DNA from: Amycolatopsis thermophila
Lineage (GTDB): Bacteria; Actinomycetota; Actinomycetes; Mycobacteriales; Pseudonocardiaceae
Reading direction: 5' to 3'
Length of the DNA: 64,000 bases
Assembly (NCBI RefSeq): GCF_030814215.1
Contig: NZ_JAUSUT010000001.1
Location: 2,604,001-2,668,000, forward strand
Position numbers and translations under genes: made by a program. This document shows, in pieces, positions 56,381 through 64,000 of this stretch (position 1 is the stretch's first letter; every line of letters starts with the position of its first letter). The notes beneath the pieces are model-generated. The model was given only the letters and a program-made list of their open reading frames with translations. It did no database searches and was not told the DNA's origin.

Positions 56381-56406
56381 CAGCGAAGCAGGAGAGCACG
56401 CGCCAC
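56365..56406 (-). CDS. leuL: leuA leader peptide (13 aa, three consecutive Leu codons)
   Basis: On the minus strand a GTG at 56406 opens a reading frame VARALLLRCRDGA ending in TGA at 56365-56367. The three codons are CTC CTG CTT. TAGAGT six bases before the GTG could be a -10 box, making the mRNA leaderless. Ribosome stalling at Leu codons would alter the following hairpin, as in Leu attenuators of other actinobacteria. There is no ribosome site. Confidence 0.7.
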
Positions 56407-56512
56407 GGATTCACTCTAGCCCGGTCGCGATGATGTTGAAAAGTGACCCCGTCGACACCCGCCCGGTTACTGGCAGGTAGCCAAGCGTCGCCGCGCGTGG
56501 GAAACTCGGCGC

Positions 56513-56899
56513 ATGGCCGAGCACGCCGAAGAGGGCAAGAGCGACGTCGTCGAGGGTGACGAGAAGCCGCGAGCCAAGCGCGAGGTGAACTGGGTCCGGG
56601 TCAAGGACCAGGTGGTCGGGTTGATCGCCGGCATCGTCCGCTGGGTCGGCCTGATCTTCGCGCTCATCCTGGTGCTGCACGTCATCTTCGTGGTCGGCGG
56701 AGCCAACCCGGACAACGGGATCGTCTCGTTCGTGAGCGACTGGTCCGACGGCCTGGCGCTCGGGTTCAAGGACCTGTTCGAGCCCGCCGACGAGAAGCTG
56801 CGGGTGCTGGTGAACTACGGCATCGCGGCGATCTTCTGGCTCGTCGTCTCCGCGATCGTCACGCGCATCATCAGGCGCATCGGCGGCGCCACCGGCTGA
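56513..56899 (+). CDS. Small membrane protein (128 aa)
   Basis: A charged N-terminus (about 1-30) leads to a membrane helix (about 38-60; GIVRWVGLIFALILVLHVIF in part), an outer loop with DWSDGLALGFKDLF, and a second helix (YGIAAIFWLVVSAIVTRII in part). Similar proteins sit next to leuA in actinobacteria, but their function is unknown. The ATG at 56513 is the only start in frame. Confidence 0.72.
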   Translation: MAEHAEEGKSDVVEGDEKPRAKREVNWVRVKDQVVGLIAGIVRWVGLIFALILVLHVIFVVGGANPDNGIVSFVSDWSDGLALGFKDLFEPADEKLRVLVNYGIAAIFWLVVSAIVTRIIRRIGGATG

Positions 56900-56919
56900 C
56901 GGCGCCCAGCGCCCCGTGC

Positions 56920-57516
56920 TCACGAAGTGAACGCCGGCGCGCCCCACTCGCCCGTGTAGGCGATCTCCCCCAGCGGCAGACGACTGCGGGGCGCCTGTTC
57001 GCGCGCCACCAGCTTCTCCACGCCCAGCACGGCCGGGTCCGCGGCGTGTCCCACCGCGATCGCGACGCGGGGCACCGCCTCGTCCGGCACGGCGAACCGC
57101 TCCCGGACCGCGGCCGCGTCGAAGCCGGCCATCTGGTGCGCGACCAGACCTTCGGCCACCGCCTGCAGCACCAGGTTCTGCGCCGCCAGCCCGAGGCCGT
57201 ACTCGGCGTACGGGATCTCGCCCTTCTCGTTGCGCGTCACCATGATCGCGACCATCAGCGCGCCCGCCCGGTGCGCCCACGCCTGGTTCCGCTCGGTGAG
57301 CGTGCCGAGGATCTGCCGGAACGTGACATCGCCCCGGCGCCCGACGAGGAACCGCGCCGGCTGGGTGTTGCCGAACGACGCCGCCCACCGGGCCGCCTCC
57401 AGCAGCGCCCGCAGCTGCTCCCAGCTCACGTCCCGCGTGTCGTCCAGCGCGCGGGGGCTCCACCGCTGCGCGATCGGCCCGGCTAGCGGCACGCTGGAAT
57501 CGGCCATCTTGTCCAT
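56920..57516 (-). CDS. Nitroreductase-family protein
   Basis: The 198-residue flavoprotein begins with a RWSPRALDD segment, followed by EAARWAASFGNTQPARFLV and GLVAHQMAGFDAAAVRERF. It binds FMN and reduces nitro or quinone compounds with NAD(P)H. The start at 57516 shares a base with the TGA of the upstream mannosyltransferase gene, so they are translated together. The link between the two roles is unknown. Confidence 0.85.
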   Translation of the reverse strand: MDKMADSSVPLAGPIAQRWSPRALDDTRDVSWEQLRALLEAARWAASFGNTQPARFLVGRRGDVTFRQILGTLTERNQAWAHRAGALMVAIMVTRNEKGEIPYAEYGLGLAAQNLVLQAVAEGLVAHQMAGFDAAAVRERFAVPDEAVPRVAIAVGHAADPAVLGVEKLVAREQAPRSRLPLGEIAYTGEWGAPAFTS

Positions 57517-58724
57517 CAGATCGCATACTTCCAGACCGTCAGCGCGAAGGCACCGAACCACGCGCTCGCCACCGACACCCCGGCGCACACCCACCACACG
57601 GTGTGCGTCCGCCGCTTGGCCAGTGCGATCGCCACCGGGACCAGCAGCGTGAACGCCGGCAGCAACAACCGCGGCTTGGCGTGCATTAACGCGGTCGACC
57701 CCAGCGCCATCACCACGATCCCGGCCGCGTAGGCGGCCAGCACACCCTCGCGCCGTTGCCGGACCAGCACCGCCAGCCCGGCGAGCGCGCCGATGATCAC
57801 CGCGACCGTCAGCACGCTCATCGCCGAGTCGTCGCTGGTCACCGTGCCGACCACGAACCGCAGCGTCGCCACCCCGCCGTCGAACCGGGTCCGCCACCCC
57901 TCCCACTCCAGATCGGACCACGTGCTCAGCTGCGCCTCGAACCCCGACGCGGGCCGCACCCGCGTGCCCGTCCACCACAGGTAGCCCAGCAACCCGCTCG
58001 GCGCCAGGGCCAGCGCCACCCACGGGCGGCCGCCGTCTTCGCGACGCACCAGCGCCGGCACCGCCGCCACCGCGACCGCCACGATCAGCGCCAGCGCCGA
58101 CGACCGCGCCAGCCCCGCCAGCGCGCAGCAGACCCCGGCCAGCTCCCACCGCCGCTCCAGCACCCCGGCCAGCGCCCACGCGGCGAGGGCGCAGAACAGC
58201 GCCTCCGTGTAGGCCATCGACAGGACGACGCTCATCGGCGTCGCCGCGAACAGGGCCACCAGGATGTAGCCCGCCCGTCGCGACCCGCCGCGCACGATCC
58301 GCCCGAGCCGCGCCAGCCCGTACGCGGCGACCAGCCCCGCGGCCAGCGAGATGACCACGGCCGCCCCTTCGGGACCGAGCGCGGGCGACACCAGCCGCAC
58401 CAGGAACGGGTACAAGGGGAAGAACGCCCGCGGCGTGAACGGGTTCGGGTGGCCGAACGCGTCGGTGATCGGGCCGAGTTCGTAACCCCGGTCGGCGATC
58501 TCGAGGTACCACTGGCCGTCCCAGGCGGTGATCCGCGCGGCGAGGCTCGTGTCGTGCAGCGCGGCGAAGACCGTGAGCACCACAACACCGAGAGCCCGGA
58601 CACCCAGGTAGACCACCGCGGGCAGCACGAGTGCCCTTCGTCTCAGCAGCCGGTCCTCGAGGTTTAGCGGCAGGCCAGGGCCCGCTTGCGCCGGGTGCCG
58701 GGCGGTCTGGCTCGTCGCCTCCAC
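57516..58724 (-). CDS. GT-C membrane glycosyltransferase (PIG-V-type mannosyltransferase)
   Basis: The 402-residue protein has about nine membrane helices. The first outer loop carries ITAWDGQWYLEIADRGY, with the acidic W-D-x-x-W-Y motif of PIG-V and related mannosyltransferases, and FTPRAFFPLYPFLVRLV. It probably adds mannose from polyprenyl-phospho-mannose to an envelope lipid. The ATG at 58724 is the first start in frame. It lies divergent from ask. Confidence 0.82.
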   Translation of the reverse strand: MEATSQTARHPAQAGPGLPLNLEDRLLRRRALVLPAVVYLGVRALGVVVLTVFAALHDTSLAARITAWDGQWYLEIADRGYELGPITDAFGHPNPFTPRAFFPLYPFLVRLVSPALGPEGAAVVISLAAGLVAAYGLARLGRIVRGGSRRAGYILVALFAATPMSVVLSMAYTEALFCALAAWALAGVLERRWELAGVCCALAGLARSSALALIVAVAVAAVPALVRREDGGRPWVALALAPSGLLGYLWWTGTRVRPASGFEAQLSTWSDLEWEGWRTRFDGGVATLRFVVGTVTSDDSAMSVLTVAVIIGALAGLAVLVRQRREGVLAAYAAGIVVMALGSTALMHAKPRLLLPAFTLLVPVAIALAKRRTHTVWWVCAGVSVASAWFGAFALTVWKYAI

Positions 58725-58886
58725 AACCTCGCCTCTGGGTCAGTTTGAAAAGCCGGGCGGAAAAGGTTAGTCATTTTCCCACGAGCTTGCCCAGAGGCAG
58801 TGGCCGGAGCCACATAACGGGGTGGCCGGGGCCGCAACCCCCGGTAGGCTGCTCCGAAAGGTGCGAAATAGGAGGTCGGCAGACAA

Positions 58887-60149
58887 GTGGCGCTCGTAGT
58901 CCAGAAATACGGCGGTTCGTCGCTGGAGAGCGCTGATCGCATCAAGCGCGTGGCCGAACGGATCGCGGCCACCAAGAAGGCGGGCAACGACGTGGTCGTC
59001 GTCTGCTCCGCCATGGGTGACACCACCGACGAGTTGCTCGACCTGGCCCAGCAGGTCAACCCGGTGCCGCCCGAACGAGAGATGGACATGCTGCTCACCG
59101 CTGGCGAGCGCATTTCCAACGCGCTTGTCGCGATGGCGATTTCGGCACACGGTTTCGAAGCGTGGTCGTTCACCGGGTCCCAGGCGGGTGTCGTCACCAC
59201 GGGCGTGCACGGCAACGCGCGCATCATCGACGTCACGCCCAGCCGGGTCACCGAGGCGCTCGACCAGGGTTACATCGCGCTGGTCGCCGGGTTCCAGGGC
59301 GTCTCGCAGGACACCAAGGACATCACGACACTCGGCCGCGGCGGTTCGGACACCACCGCGGTGGCGCTGGCCGCGGCGCTCAACGCGGACGCGTGCGAGA
59401 TCTACTCCGATGTGGACGGCGTGTACACCGCCGACCCGCGGATCGTGCCCAACGCGCGCAAGCTCGACACCATCCCGTACGAGGAGATGCTCGAACTCGC
59501 CGCGAGCGGTTCGAAGATCCTCCACCTGCGCTCGGTCGAGTACGCCCGCCGCTACGGCGTGCCGATCCGGGTCCGTTCGTCCTACAGCGACAAGCCGGGC
59601 ACCACCGTGGCCGGTTCGATTGAGGAGATCCCCGTGGAACAAGCGTTGATCACCGGTGTGGCGCACGACCGGTCGGAGGCCAAGGTCACCGTCACCGGGG
59701 TGCCGGACCACGCCGGCGCCGCGGGCCGGATCTTCCGGGTGATCGCCGACGCCGAGATCGACATCGACATGGTGCTGCAGAACGTCTCCAACACCGCGGG
59801 CCGCACCGACATCACCTTCACGCTGTCCAAGGCCAACGGCCCCAAGGCGGTCGCCGAGCTGGAGAAGCTGAAGGGCGAGCTGGAGTTCGACTCCGTGCTC
59901 TACGACGACCAGGTCGGCAAGGTGTCGCTGGTGGGCGCGGGCATGCGCTCGCACCCGGGCGTCACCGCGACGTTCTGCGAGGCGCTGGCCAAGGTCGGCG
60001 TCAACATCGAAATCATCAACACCTCGGAGATCCGGATCTCGGTCCTGATCCGGGACGCGCAGCTGGACGACGCGGTGCGCGCGATCCACGAGGCCTTCGA
60101 ACTGGGCGGCGACGAGGAAGCCGTGGTCTACGCAGGGAGTGGTCGCTGA
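58887..60149 (+). CDS. ask: Aspartokinase
   Basis: The 420-residue enzyme phosphorylates aspartate, the first step to lysine, threonine and methionine. It has [11 protein letters not shown] (about 4-14), the [10 protein letters not shown] and [13 protein letters not shown] segments, and two ACT domains at about 260-410 that give feedback control. The GTG at 58887 gives the standard start. An internal GTG with a good ribosome site at 59634 starts the beta form. It forms an operon with asd. Confidence 0.96.
   Translation: MALVVQKYGGSSLESADRIKRVAERIAATKKAGNDVVVVCSAMGDTTDELLDLAQQVNPVPPEREMDMLLTAGERISNALVAMAISAHGFEAWSFTGSQAGVVTTGVHGNARIIDVTPSRVTEALDQGYIALVAGFQGVSQDTKDITTLGRGGSDTTAVALAAALNADACEIYSDVDGVYTADPRIVPNARKLDTIPYEEMLELAASGSKILHLRSVEYARRYGVPIRVRSSYSDKPGTTVAGSIEEIPVEQALITGVAHDRSEAKVTVTGVPDHAGAAGRIFRVIADAEIDIDMVLQNVSNTAGRTDITFTLSKANGPKAVAELEKLKGELEFDSVLYDDQVGKVSLVGAGMRSHPGVTATFCEALAKVGVNIEIINTSEIRISVLIRDAQLDDAVRAIHEAFELGGDEEAVVYAGSGR
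59634..60149 (+). other. Internal start of the aspartokinase beta subunit
   Basis: A GTG at 59634 opens [20 protein letters not shown] and is preceded by GAGGAGATCCCC, a strong ribosome site inside the alpha frame. The 171-residue product would be only the ACT regulatory part. In Corynebacterium the beta subunit starts at the equivalent place. Confidence 0.7.
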
Positions 60150-60150
60150 C

Positions 60151-61218
60151 ATGGCACCCACATTGGCTCTGGTTGGTGCGACCGGCGCCGTCGGCACGGT
60201 CATGATCGACATCATCAACGGGCGCGAGAGCGTGCCGTGGGGCGAGATCCGGCTGATCGCGTCGCCGCGGTCGGCGGGCAAGAAGATCACCGTGCGCGGC
60301 GAGGAGCTGACGGTGATCGCGTTGTCCCCGGAGGCCTTCGACGGCGTCGACGTCGCGATGTTCGACGTGCCGGACGAGGTGTCCGCCGAGTGGGCGCCCA
60401 TCGCGGCCGAGCGCGGCGCGATCGCGGTCGACAACTCCGGCGCGTTCCGGATGAACGACGAGGTGCCGCTCGTGGTGCCCGAGGTCAACGCCGACAAGGT
60501 GCGCGAGCGGCCGCGCGGCATCATCGCGAACCCGAACTGCACGACGCTGTCGATGATGGCGGCCCTGGGCGCGCTGCACCGGGAGTTCGGCCTGACCGAG
60601 CTGGTGGTCGCCTCCTACCAGGCGGCCTCGGGTGCCGGCCAGCCCGGCATCGACCGGCTGCAGGCCGAGCTGGCCGCGGTGTCCGGCAAGGGCCTCGGCG
60701 CGAAGGCCGGTGACGTGCGGGCCGAGCTGGAGTCGTCCGGGCTGTCGCTTTCGGACACTCCGTTCGCCGGTACCCCGTTGGCGTTGAACGTCGTTCCGGC
60801 CGCCGGTTCCTACAAGGGCGACGGCTGGTTCTCCGAAGAGCTGAAGGTCCGCAACGAGTCGCGGAAGATCCTCGGCATCCCGGACCTCAAGGTGTCCGCG
60901 ACGTGCGTCCGCGTCCCGGTCGTCACCACGCACTCGCTGGCGGTGCACGCGACGTTCGCGCGCGAGGTGACGGTCGAGGCCGCGCACAAGGTGTTCGAGG
61001 CCCAGCCCACGATCGTGCTGGTCGACGACCCGGAGAACGGACGGTTCCCGAGCCCCGCGGAGGTCGTCGGTGGCGACCCGACCTACGTCGGCCGGGTGCG
61101 GCAGGCGCTGGACTTCCCGAACACGCTCGACTTCTTCGTGTGCGGCGACAACCTGCGCAAGGGCGCGGCGCTGAACACCTACGAGATCGCCGAGCAGCTG
61201 GCTCCCGAGTTCGGCTGA
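60151..61218 (+). CDS. asd: Aspartate-semialdehyde dehydrogenase
   Basis: The 355-residue enzyme reduces aspartyl phosphate to the semialdehyde. It has the NADP site [11 protein letters not shown] (about 8-18), the catalytic Cys in [11 protein letters not shown] (about 131) and SYQAASGAG. It starts one base after the ask stop and is part of the same operon. A weak stem (GCCTCCC 61240-61246, GGGAGGC 61262-61268) follows. Confidence 0.96.
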   Translation: MAPTLALVGATGAVGTVMIDIINGRESVPWGEIRLIASPRSAGKKITVRGEELTVIALSPEAFDGVDVAMFDVPDEVSAEWAPIAAERGAIAVDNSGAFRMNDEVPLVVPEVNADKVRERPRGIIANPNCTTLSMMAALGALHREFGLTELVVASYQAASGAGQPGIDRLQAELAAVSGKGLGAKAGDVRAELESSGLSLSDTPFAGTPLALNVVPAAGSYKGDGWFSEELKVRNESRKILGIPDLKVSATCVRVPVVTTHSLAVHATFAREVTVEAAHKVFEAQPTIVLVDDPENGRFPSPAEVVGGDPTYVGRVRQALDFPNTLDFFVCGDNLRKGAALNTYEIAEQLAPEFG

Positions 61219-61346
61219 CGGCCACGCAGAGTTGCCCCGGCCTCCCGGAAATCACCCTATAGGGAGGCGGCTTCTCCCTGGCCTGACGTGAATGCGCTTC
61301 TAGGGTGGGCGCAGTCCAATGGCAGGGAGAAGTCGGGGAGCTCGCG

Positions 61347-63695
61347 TTGGCAAGGCATGTCCTGGCCGCGTTGGTGTGCGCGGCGGCGTTGCTCGGGATG
61401 AGCGCGTCGTTGCTCGTCGCGAGCGCGGACGACACCGACGGCCCGCTCACGGTGCGCGTCGTCCGGGGTGCGGCGGGGGTCGGCGGCATCCTCGTCGTGG
61501 CCACCGACCCGAGCGGTGCCAGCGTCAGCGGCGTCACCGGCCCGGACGGGTCCGTCCGGCTGGTCACGACCCCGCTGTCCGGCGGGAAGTACCGGGTGGA
61601 CGCCTCGATCCCGGCGTCGATGCCCGACCTCAAGCCCGCCGCCGAGGAGGCGGAGCGCGCGAGCCTGACCGAGTTCGTCGACGTCGGCGGCGGCCAGGCG
61701 GTGACCCTGACGATGGGTGTCGGCGCCCTCGACGGGCCGGTCCAGCTGGGCGACCGGACCTGGTTCGACACCGACGGCGACGGCGTCCAGGACGGCGACG
61801 AGCCGCCCCTGCCCGGGGTCCGGGTGCAGCTCCTGGGCTGCGACGGCGGCGGCGCGCCGCTCGCCGAGAAGACCACCGACGGCGCCGGCCGCTACCTGTT
61901 CGGCCCGGCGGAGGGCCTGCAGCCCAACAGCTGCTACACGCTGCACTTCGACTTCAGCGGCGTCAACACCGCGCCGCTGCCCGGATCCCCGCCCGCGGAT
62001 GGTCTGAAGTGGACCGTTCCGCACGCGGGCGACCAGTCGCTCGACTCCGATGTGGACCCCGACAAGGGGACCGTGCGGGTCGCGATCGGCCCGCCCGGTT
62101 CGGTGGACCACACCGTCGACGCGGGCGTGGTCGGCGGGCTCAACCGCGTGGGCGACCTGGTGTGGGCCGACGTCAACCGCAACGGCCTGCAGGACCCGGG
62201 CGAACCCGGAGTCGCAGATGTGGGCGTGCGGCTGCAGAAGGCCGACGGCACGCCGGTCGCGGGGACCAGCACCGGCCCGCACGGCCAGTACGCGTTCTCG
62301 CACCTGCCGGACGGGGGCTACCAGGTCTGCTTCGACACCGCGAAGCTCCCGCCCCAGTACGGCGACTACCAGCTGACCAGGCAGCGGGCCGGGAACCCGG
62401 GTCAGGACTCGGCGCCGGACCCGGCGACCGGCTGCACGGCGGTGGTCGACCTCGGGTTGAACCGCACCCAGGACCTGACGCTGGACGCGGGCCTCGCGCC
62501 GCCGGTGAACCGCATCGCGGCGCTGGTGTGGCAGGACGAGGACGGCGACGGACAGCTCGGCGCGGTCGAACCCGGGATCGCCGGGGTGCCGGTCAAGCTG
62601 CGCAGCGCGGACGGCACCCAGTTCGCGATGACCACCACCGGCCCGGACGGCCGGTACGCCTTCGAGGACCTGCCGTCCGGCTCGTTCGAGGTGTGCTTCG
62701 ACCTGGCGAACCTACCGCCGTCGGCGGCGGACTTCACGCCCGTGCCGAAGGGTGCGGCGTCCGGTGCCGACCCGGCGACCGGCTGCACGTCCGCGGTCAC
62801 GCTCGGCCTCGGCAAGCGCGAGGAGAATTCGCTCAACGCCGGGCTCGCCGCCCCGGTCAACCGCATCGGCGACCGGGTGTGGACGGACACCAACCGCAAC
62901 GGGATCGCCGACGCCGGCGAGTCCGGGCCGGCCGGGGTGCCGGTCAAGCTGCTCCGGGCGGACGGCACCGAGGAGAGCACCACGACAACCGGTGCCGACG
63001 GGCGGTACTGGTTCAGCGGGATGCCGGACGGCGACTACCGGGTGTGCGTGGACCGTGCCGCACTCCCGGCGCCGGTGGCCGGCTACCAGTTCACCAGGCC
63101 GCGGGCCGGCGAGTCCACAAAGGACTCCGATGTGGACCTGGCGGGCGGCTGCGCTCCGCTGGTGCCGGTCGGAGTCGGGCACCGCGACGCGGGAGGTGTC
63201 GACATCGGACTCCTCCCGGCCCGCAACCGGGTCGGCGATCTGCTGTGGATCGACCGCAACGGCAACGGAACGCCCGACGCGGACGAGCCGCGCGCGGCGG
63301 GGATCGCCGTGACGATGACGGATTCGGCCGGCCGCGCCGTCGCGACGACGCGCACCGGCGCCGACGGCTCCTACCTGCTCGACGACCTGCCCGACGGCAC
63401 TTACCGGGTCTGCTTCGACCTGGCCGGGCTGCCCGCGGAGTACCGGGACTTCCGCATCGCCGGAACGGACGGTGACCCCGGCTGCTCGGGCCCGGTGACC
63501 GTCGGGCCGAAGCCGCGCGAGGACCTCTCGGTGCGCATCGGACTGGTCAGCGCCAGTCCGGCGGTGGCCCCGGCCGCGCAGGAGACCTCCAGCGGTGGCG
63601 GGTTCCCGGTCGGCTGGGTGCTGTTCGGCGTGGTCGCCGCGATCGGGCTGGTCGTCGGCGTGCGGTGGTGGAAGGTCGCCGGGCAGGAGCAATGA
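61347..63695 (+). CDS. Surface protein with five SdrD-B-like repeats and C-terminal membrane anchor
   Basis: The 782-residue protein has a signal peptide (VLAALVCAAALLG), a first beta domain (about 30-130), then five SdrD B-like repeats with Asp-rich calcium loops such as DTDGDGVQDGDE, DVNRNGLQDPGE, DEDGDGQLGAVE, DTNRNGIADAGE and DRNGNGTPDADE. It ends in a membrane helix (VGWVLFGVVAAIGLVVGV) and basic tail but has no LPxTG sorting motif. It is an outside stalk or adhesin. The TTG at 61347 has a GGGGAGCTCGCG site. Confidence 0.85.
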   Translation: MARHVLAALVCAAALLGMSASLLVASADDTDGPLTVRVVRGAAGVGGILVVATDPSGASVSGVTGPDGSVRLVTTPLSGGKYRVDASIPASMPDLKPAAEEAERASLTEFVDVGGGQAVTLTMGVGALDGPVQLGDRTWFDTDGDGVQDGDEPPLPGVRVQLLGCDGGGAPLAEKTTDGAGRYLFGPAEGLQPNSCYTLHFDFSGVNTAPLPGSPPADGLKWTVPHAGDQSLDSDVDPDKGTVRVAIGPPGSVDHTVDAGVVGGLNRVGDLVWADVNRNGLQDPGEPGVADVGVRLQKADGTPVAGTSTGPHGQYAFSHLPDGGYQVCFDTAKLPPQYGDYQLTRQRAGNPGQDSAPDPATGCTAVVDLGLNRTQDLTLDAGLAPPVNRIAALVWQDEDGDGQLGAVEPGIAGVPVKLRSADGTQFAMTTTGPDGRYAFEDLPSGSFEVCFDLANLPPSAADFTPVPKGAASGADPATGCTSAVTLGLGKREENSLNAGLAAPVNRIGDRVWTDTNRNGIADAGESGPAGVPVKLLRADGTEESTTTTGADGRYWFSGMPDGDYRVCVDRAALPAPVAGYQFTRPRAGESTKDSDVDLAGGCAPLVPVGVGHRDAGGVDIGLLPARNRVGDLLWIDRNGNGTPDADEPRAAGIAVTMTDSAGRAVATTRTGADGSYLLDDLPDGTYRVCFDLAGLPAEYRDFRIAGTDGDPGCSGPVTVGPKPREDLSVRIGLVSASPAVAPAAQETSSGGGFPVGWVLFGVVAAIGLVVGVRWWKVAGQEQ

Positions 63696-63713
63696 CCCGG
63701 TAGTTTGGGCGAT

Positions 63714-64000
63714 GTGAGAATCGCGCGGGTGCTGGGCGTCGTCGGGATCGCGGTCGTGCTGGCCGGGTGTTCGGAGGCCGCCGAGACGGCGGACCGGGCC
63801 AGTGCCTGCGCGAAGGCGCTCGGGCTGGCGAACCTGAACCCGAACGCCACGGCCCAGGAGGTGGCGAGCCAGGCCGAGCAGAAGGCGGGCGAGCTGCGCG
63901 ACCTCGGCAACCGGGTCGCGGACCAGACGCTCAAGGAGAACCTCTTCGCCATCGCCGACTCCTACGTGGCGCTCGAGCAACGCAAGGCGCAGGGACTCAG
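63714..64000 (+). CDS. Lipoprotein, truncated by window end
   Basis: Translation from the GTG at 63714 gives VRIARVLGVVGIAVVLAGCS, a signal peptide with lipobox VLAGC, then a helical acidic region (ASQAEQKAGELRDLGNRVAD in part). The frame stays open to the end at 64000, so the C-terminus is missing. It may be a small helical envelope lipoprotein; no family can be named. It follows the SdrD-like gene by 18 bases. Confidence 0.6.
   Translation, partial: MRIARVLGVVGIAVVLAGCSEAAETADRASACAKALGLANLNPNATAQEVASQAEQKAGELRDLGNRVADQTLKENLFAIADSYVALEQRKAQGL

Overview
The window is very GC-rich, uses GTG and TTG starts freely, and carries actinobacterial signatures: an SRP RNA next to dnaX, an ask-asd operon with an internal beta-subunit start, a leuA attenuator with a leaderless leader peptide, DUF5753/DUF397 pairs, SsgA-like and DUF2637 proteins. 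Protein content and gene order fit a Pseudonocardiaceae chromosome, Amycolatopsis-like. That genus call is inference.

Region 1 (1-13544) is the right part of an actinomycete integrative and conjugative element (AICE). A tightly overlapping minus-strand operon runs from 8370 to 87. It encodes small proteins, a Nudix hydrolase, an SsgA-family protein, small membrane proteins, a DUF2637-type spread protein, an FtsK/TraB-type DNA translocase and an M41-like HEAGH peptidase. A divergent HTH regulator (8833) faces it across a 462-bp control region with GTAGCGCTAC palindromes. A cargo segment follows: an NAD-dependent epimerase, an XRE protein with a Nudix-like C-terminus, and an AT-richer TIR-domain gene. 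The element ends at 13500-13544 in a 3' fragment of tRNA-Phe(GAA), the attR site, preceded by repeated GTCTCA boxes that look like integrase arm sites. Integrase, excisionase, Rep and the intact tRNA should lie left of the window.

Region 2 (13545-31664) is chromosomal metabolism and regulation: a VOC protein, an isochorismatase-family hydrolase with a GlxA regulator, an AlkZ-like winged-helix protein, a quinone-reductase-like flavoprotein with a second GlxA regulator, a PAS-GGDEF-EAL protein, a lone ketosynthase, a MetE-like protein with an IclR regulator, an RsrR-like Rrf2 regulator divergent from an NAD(P)-binding protein, pobA, a Clp-N protein under paired palindromes, and gnd.

Region 3 (31665-40581) holds an XRE-DUF5753 regulator and a DUF397 partner separated by a decayed transposase, an OmpR-type two-component system, a GtrA-type glycosyltransferase fusion, a second decayed transposase and an ArnT-like GT39 glycosyltransferase.

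Region 4 (40582-64000) is core genome: ffs-dnaX, an amidase lipoprotein, ybaB-recR-kinase, a complete five-gene Dpp/Opp-type peptide ABC operon with a strong hairpin after the binding protein, dedA, EamA/LysR, an AhpD-like protein, leuA with its leader, a GT-C mannosyltransferase with a nitroreductase, ask-asd, a surface protein with five SdrD-B-like repeats, and a lipoprotein cut by the window end.
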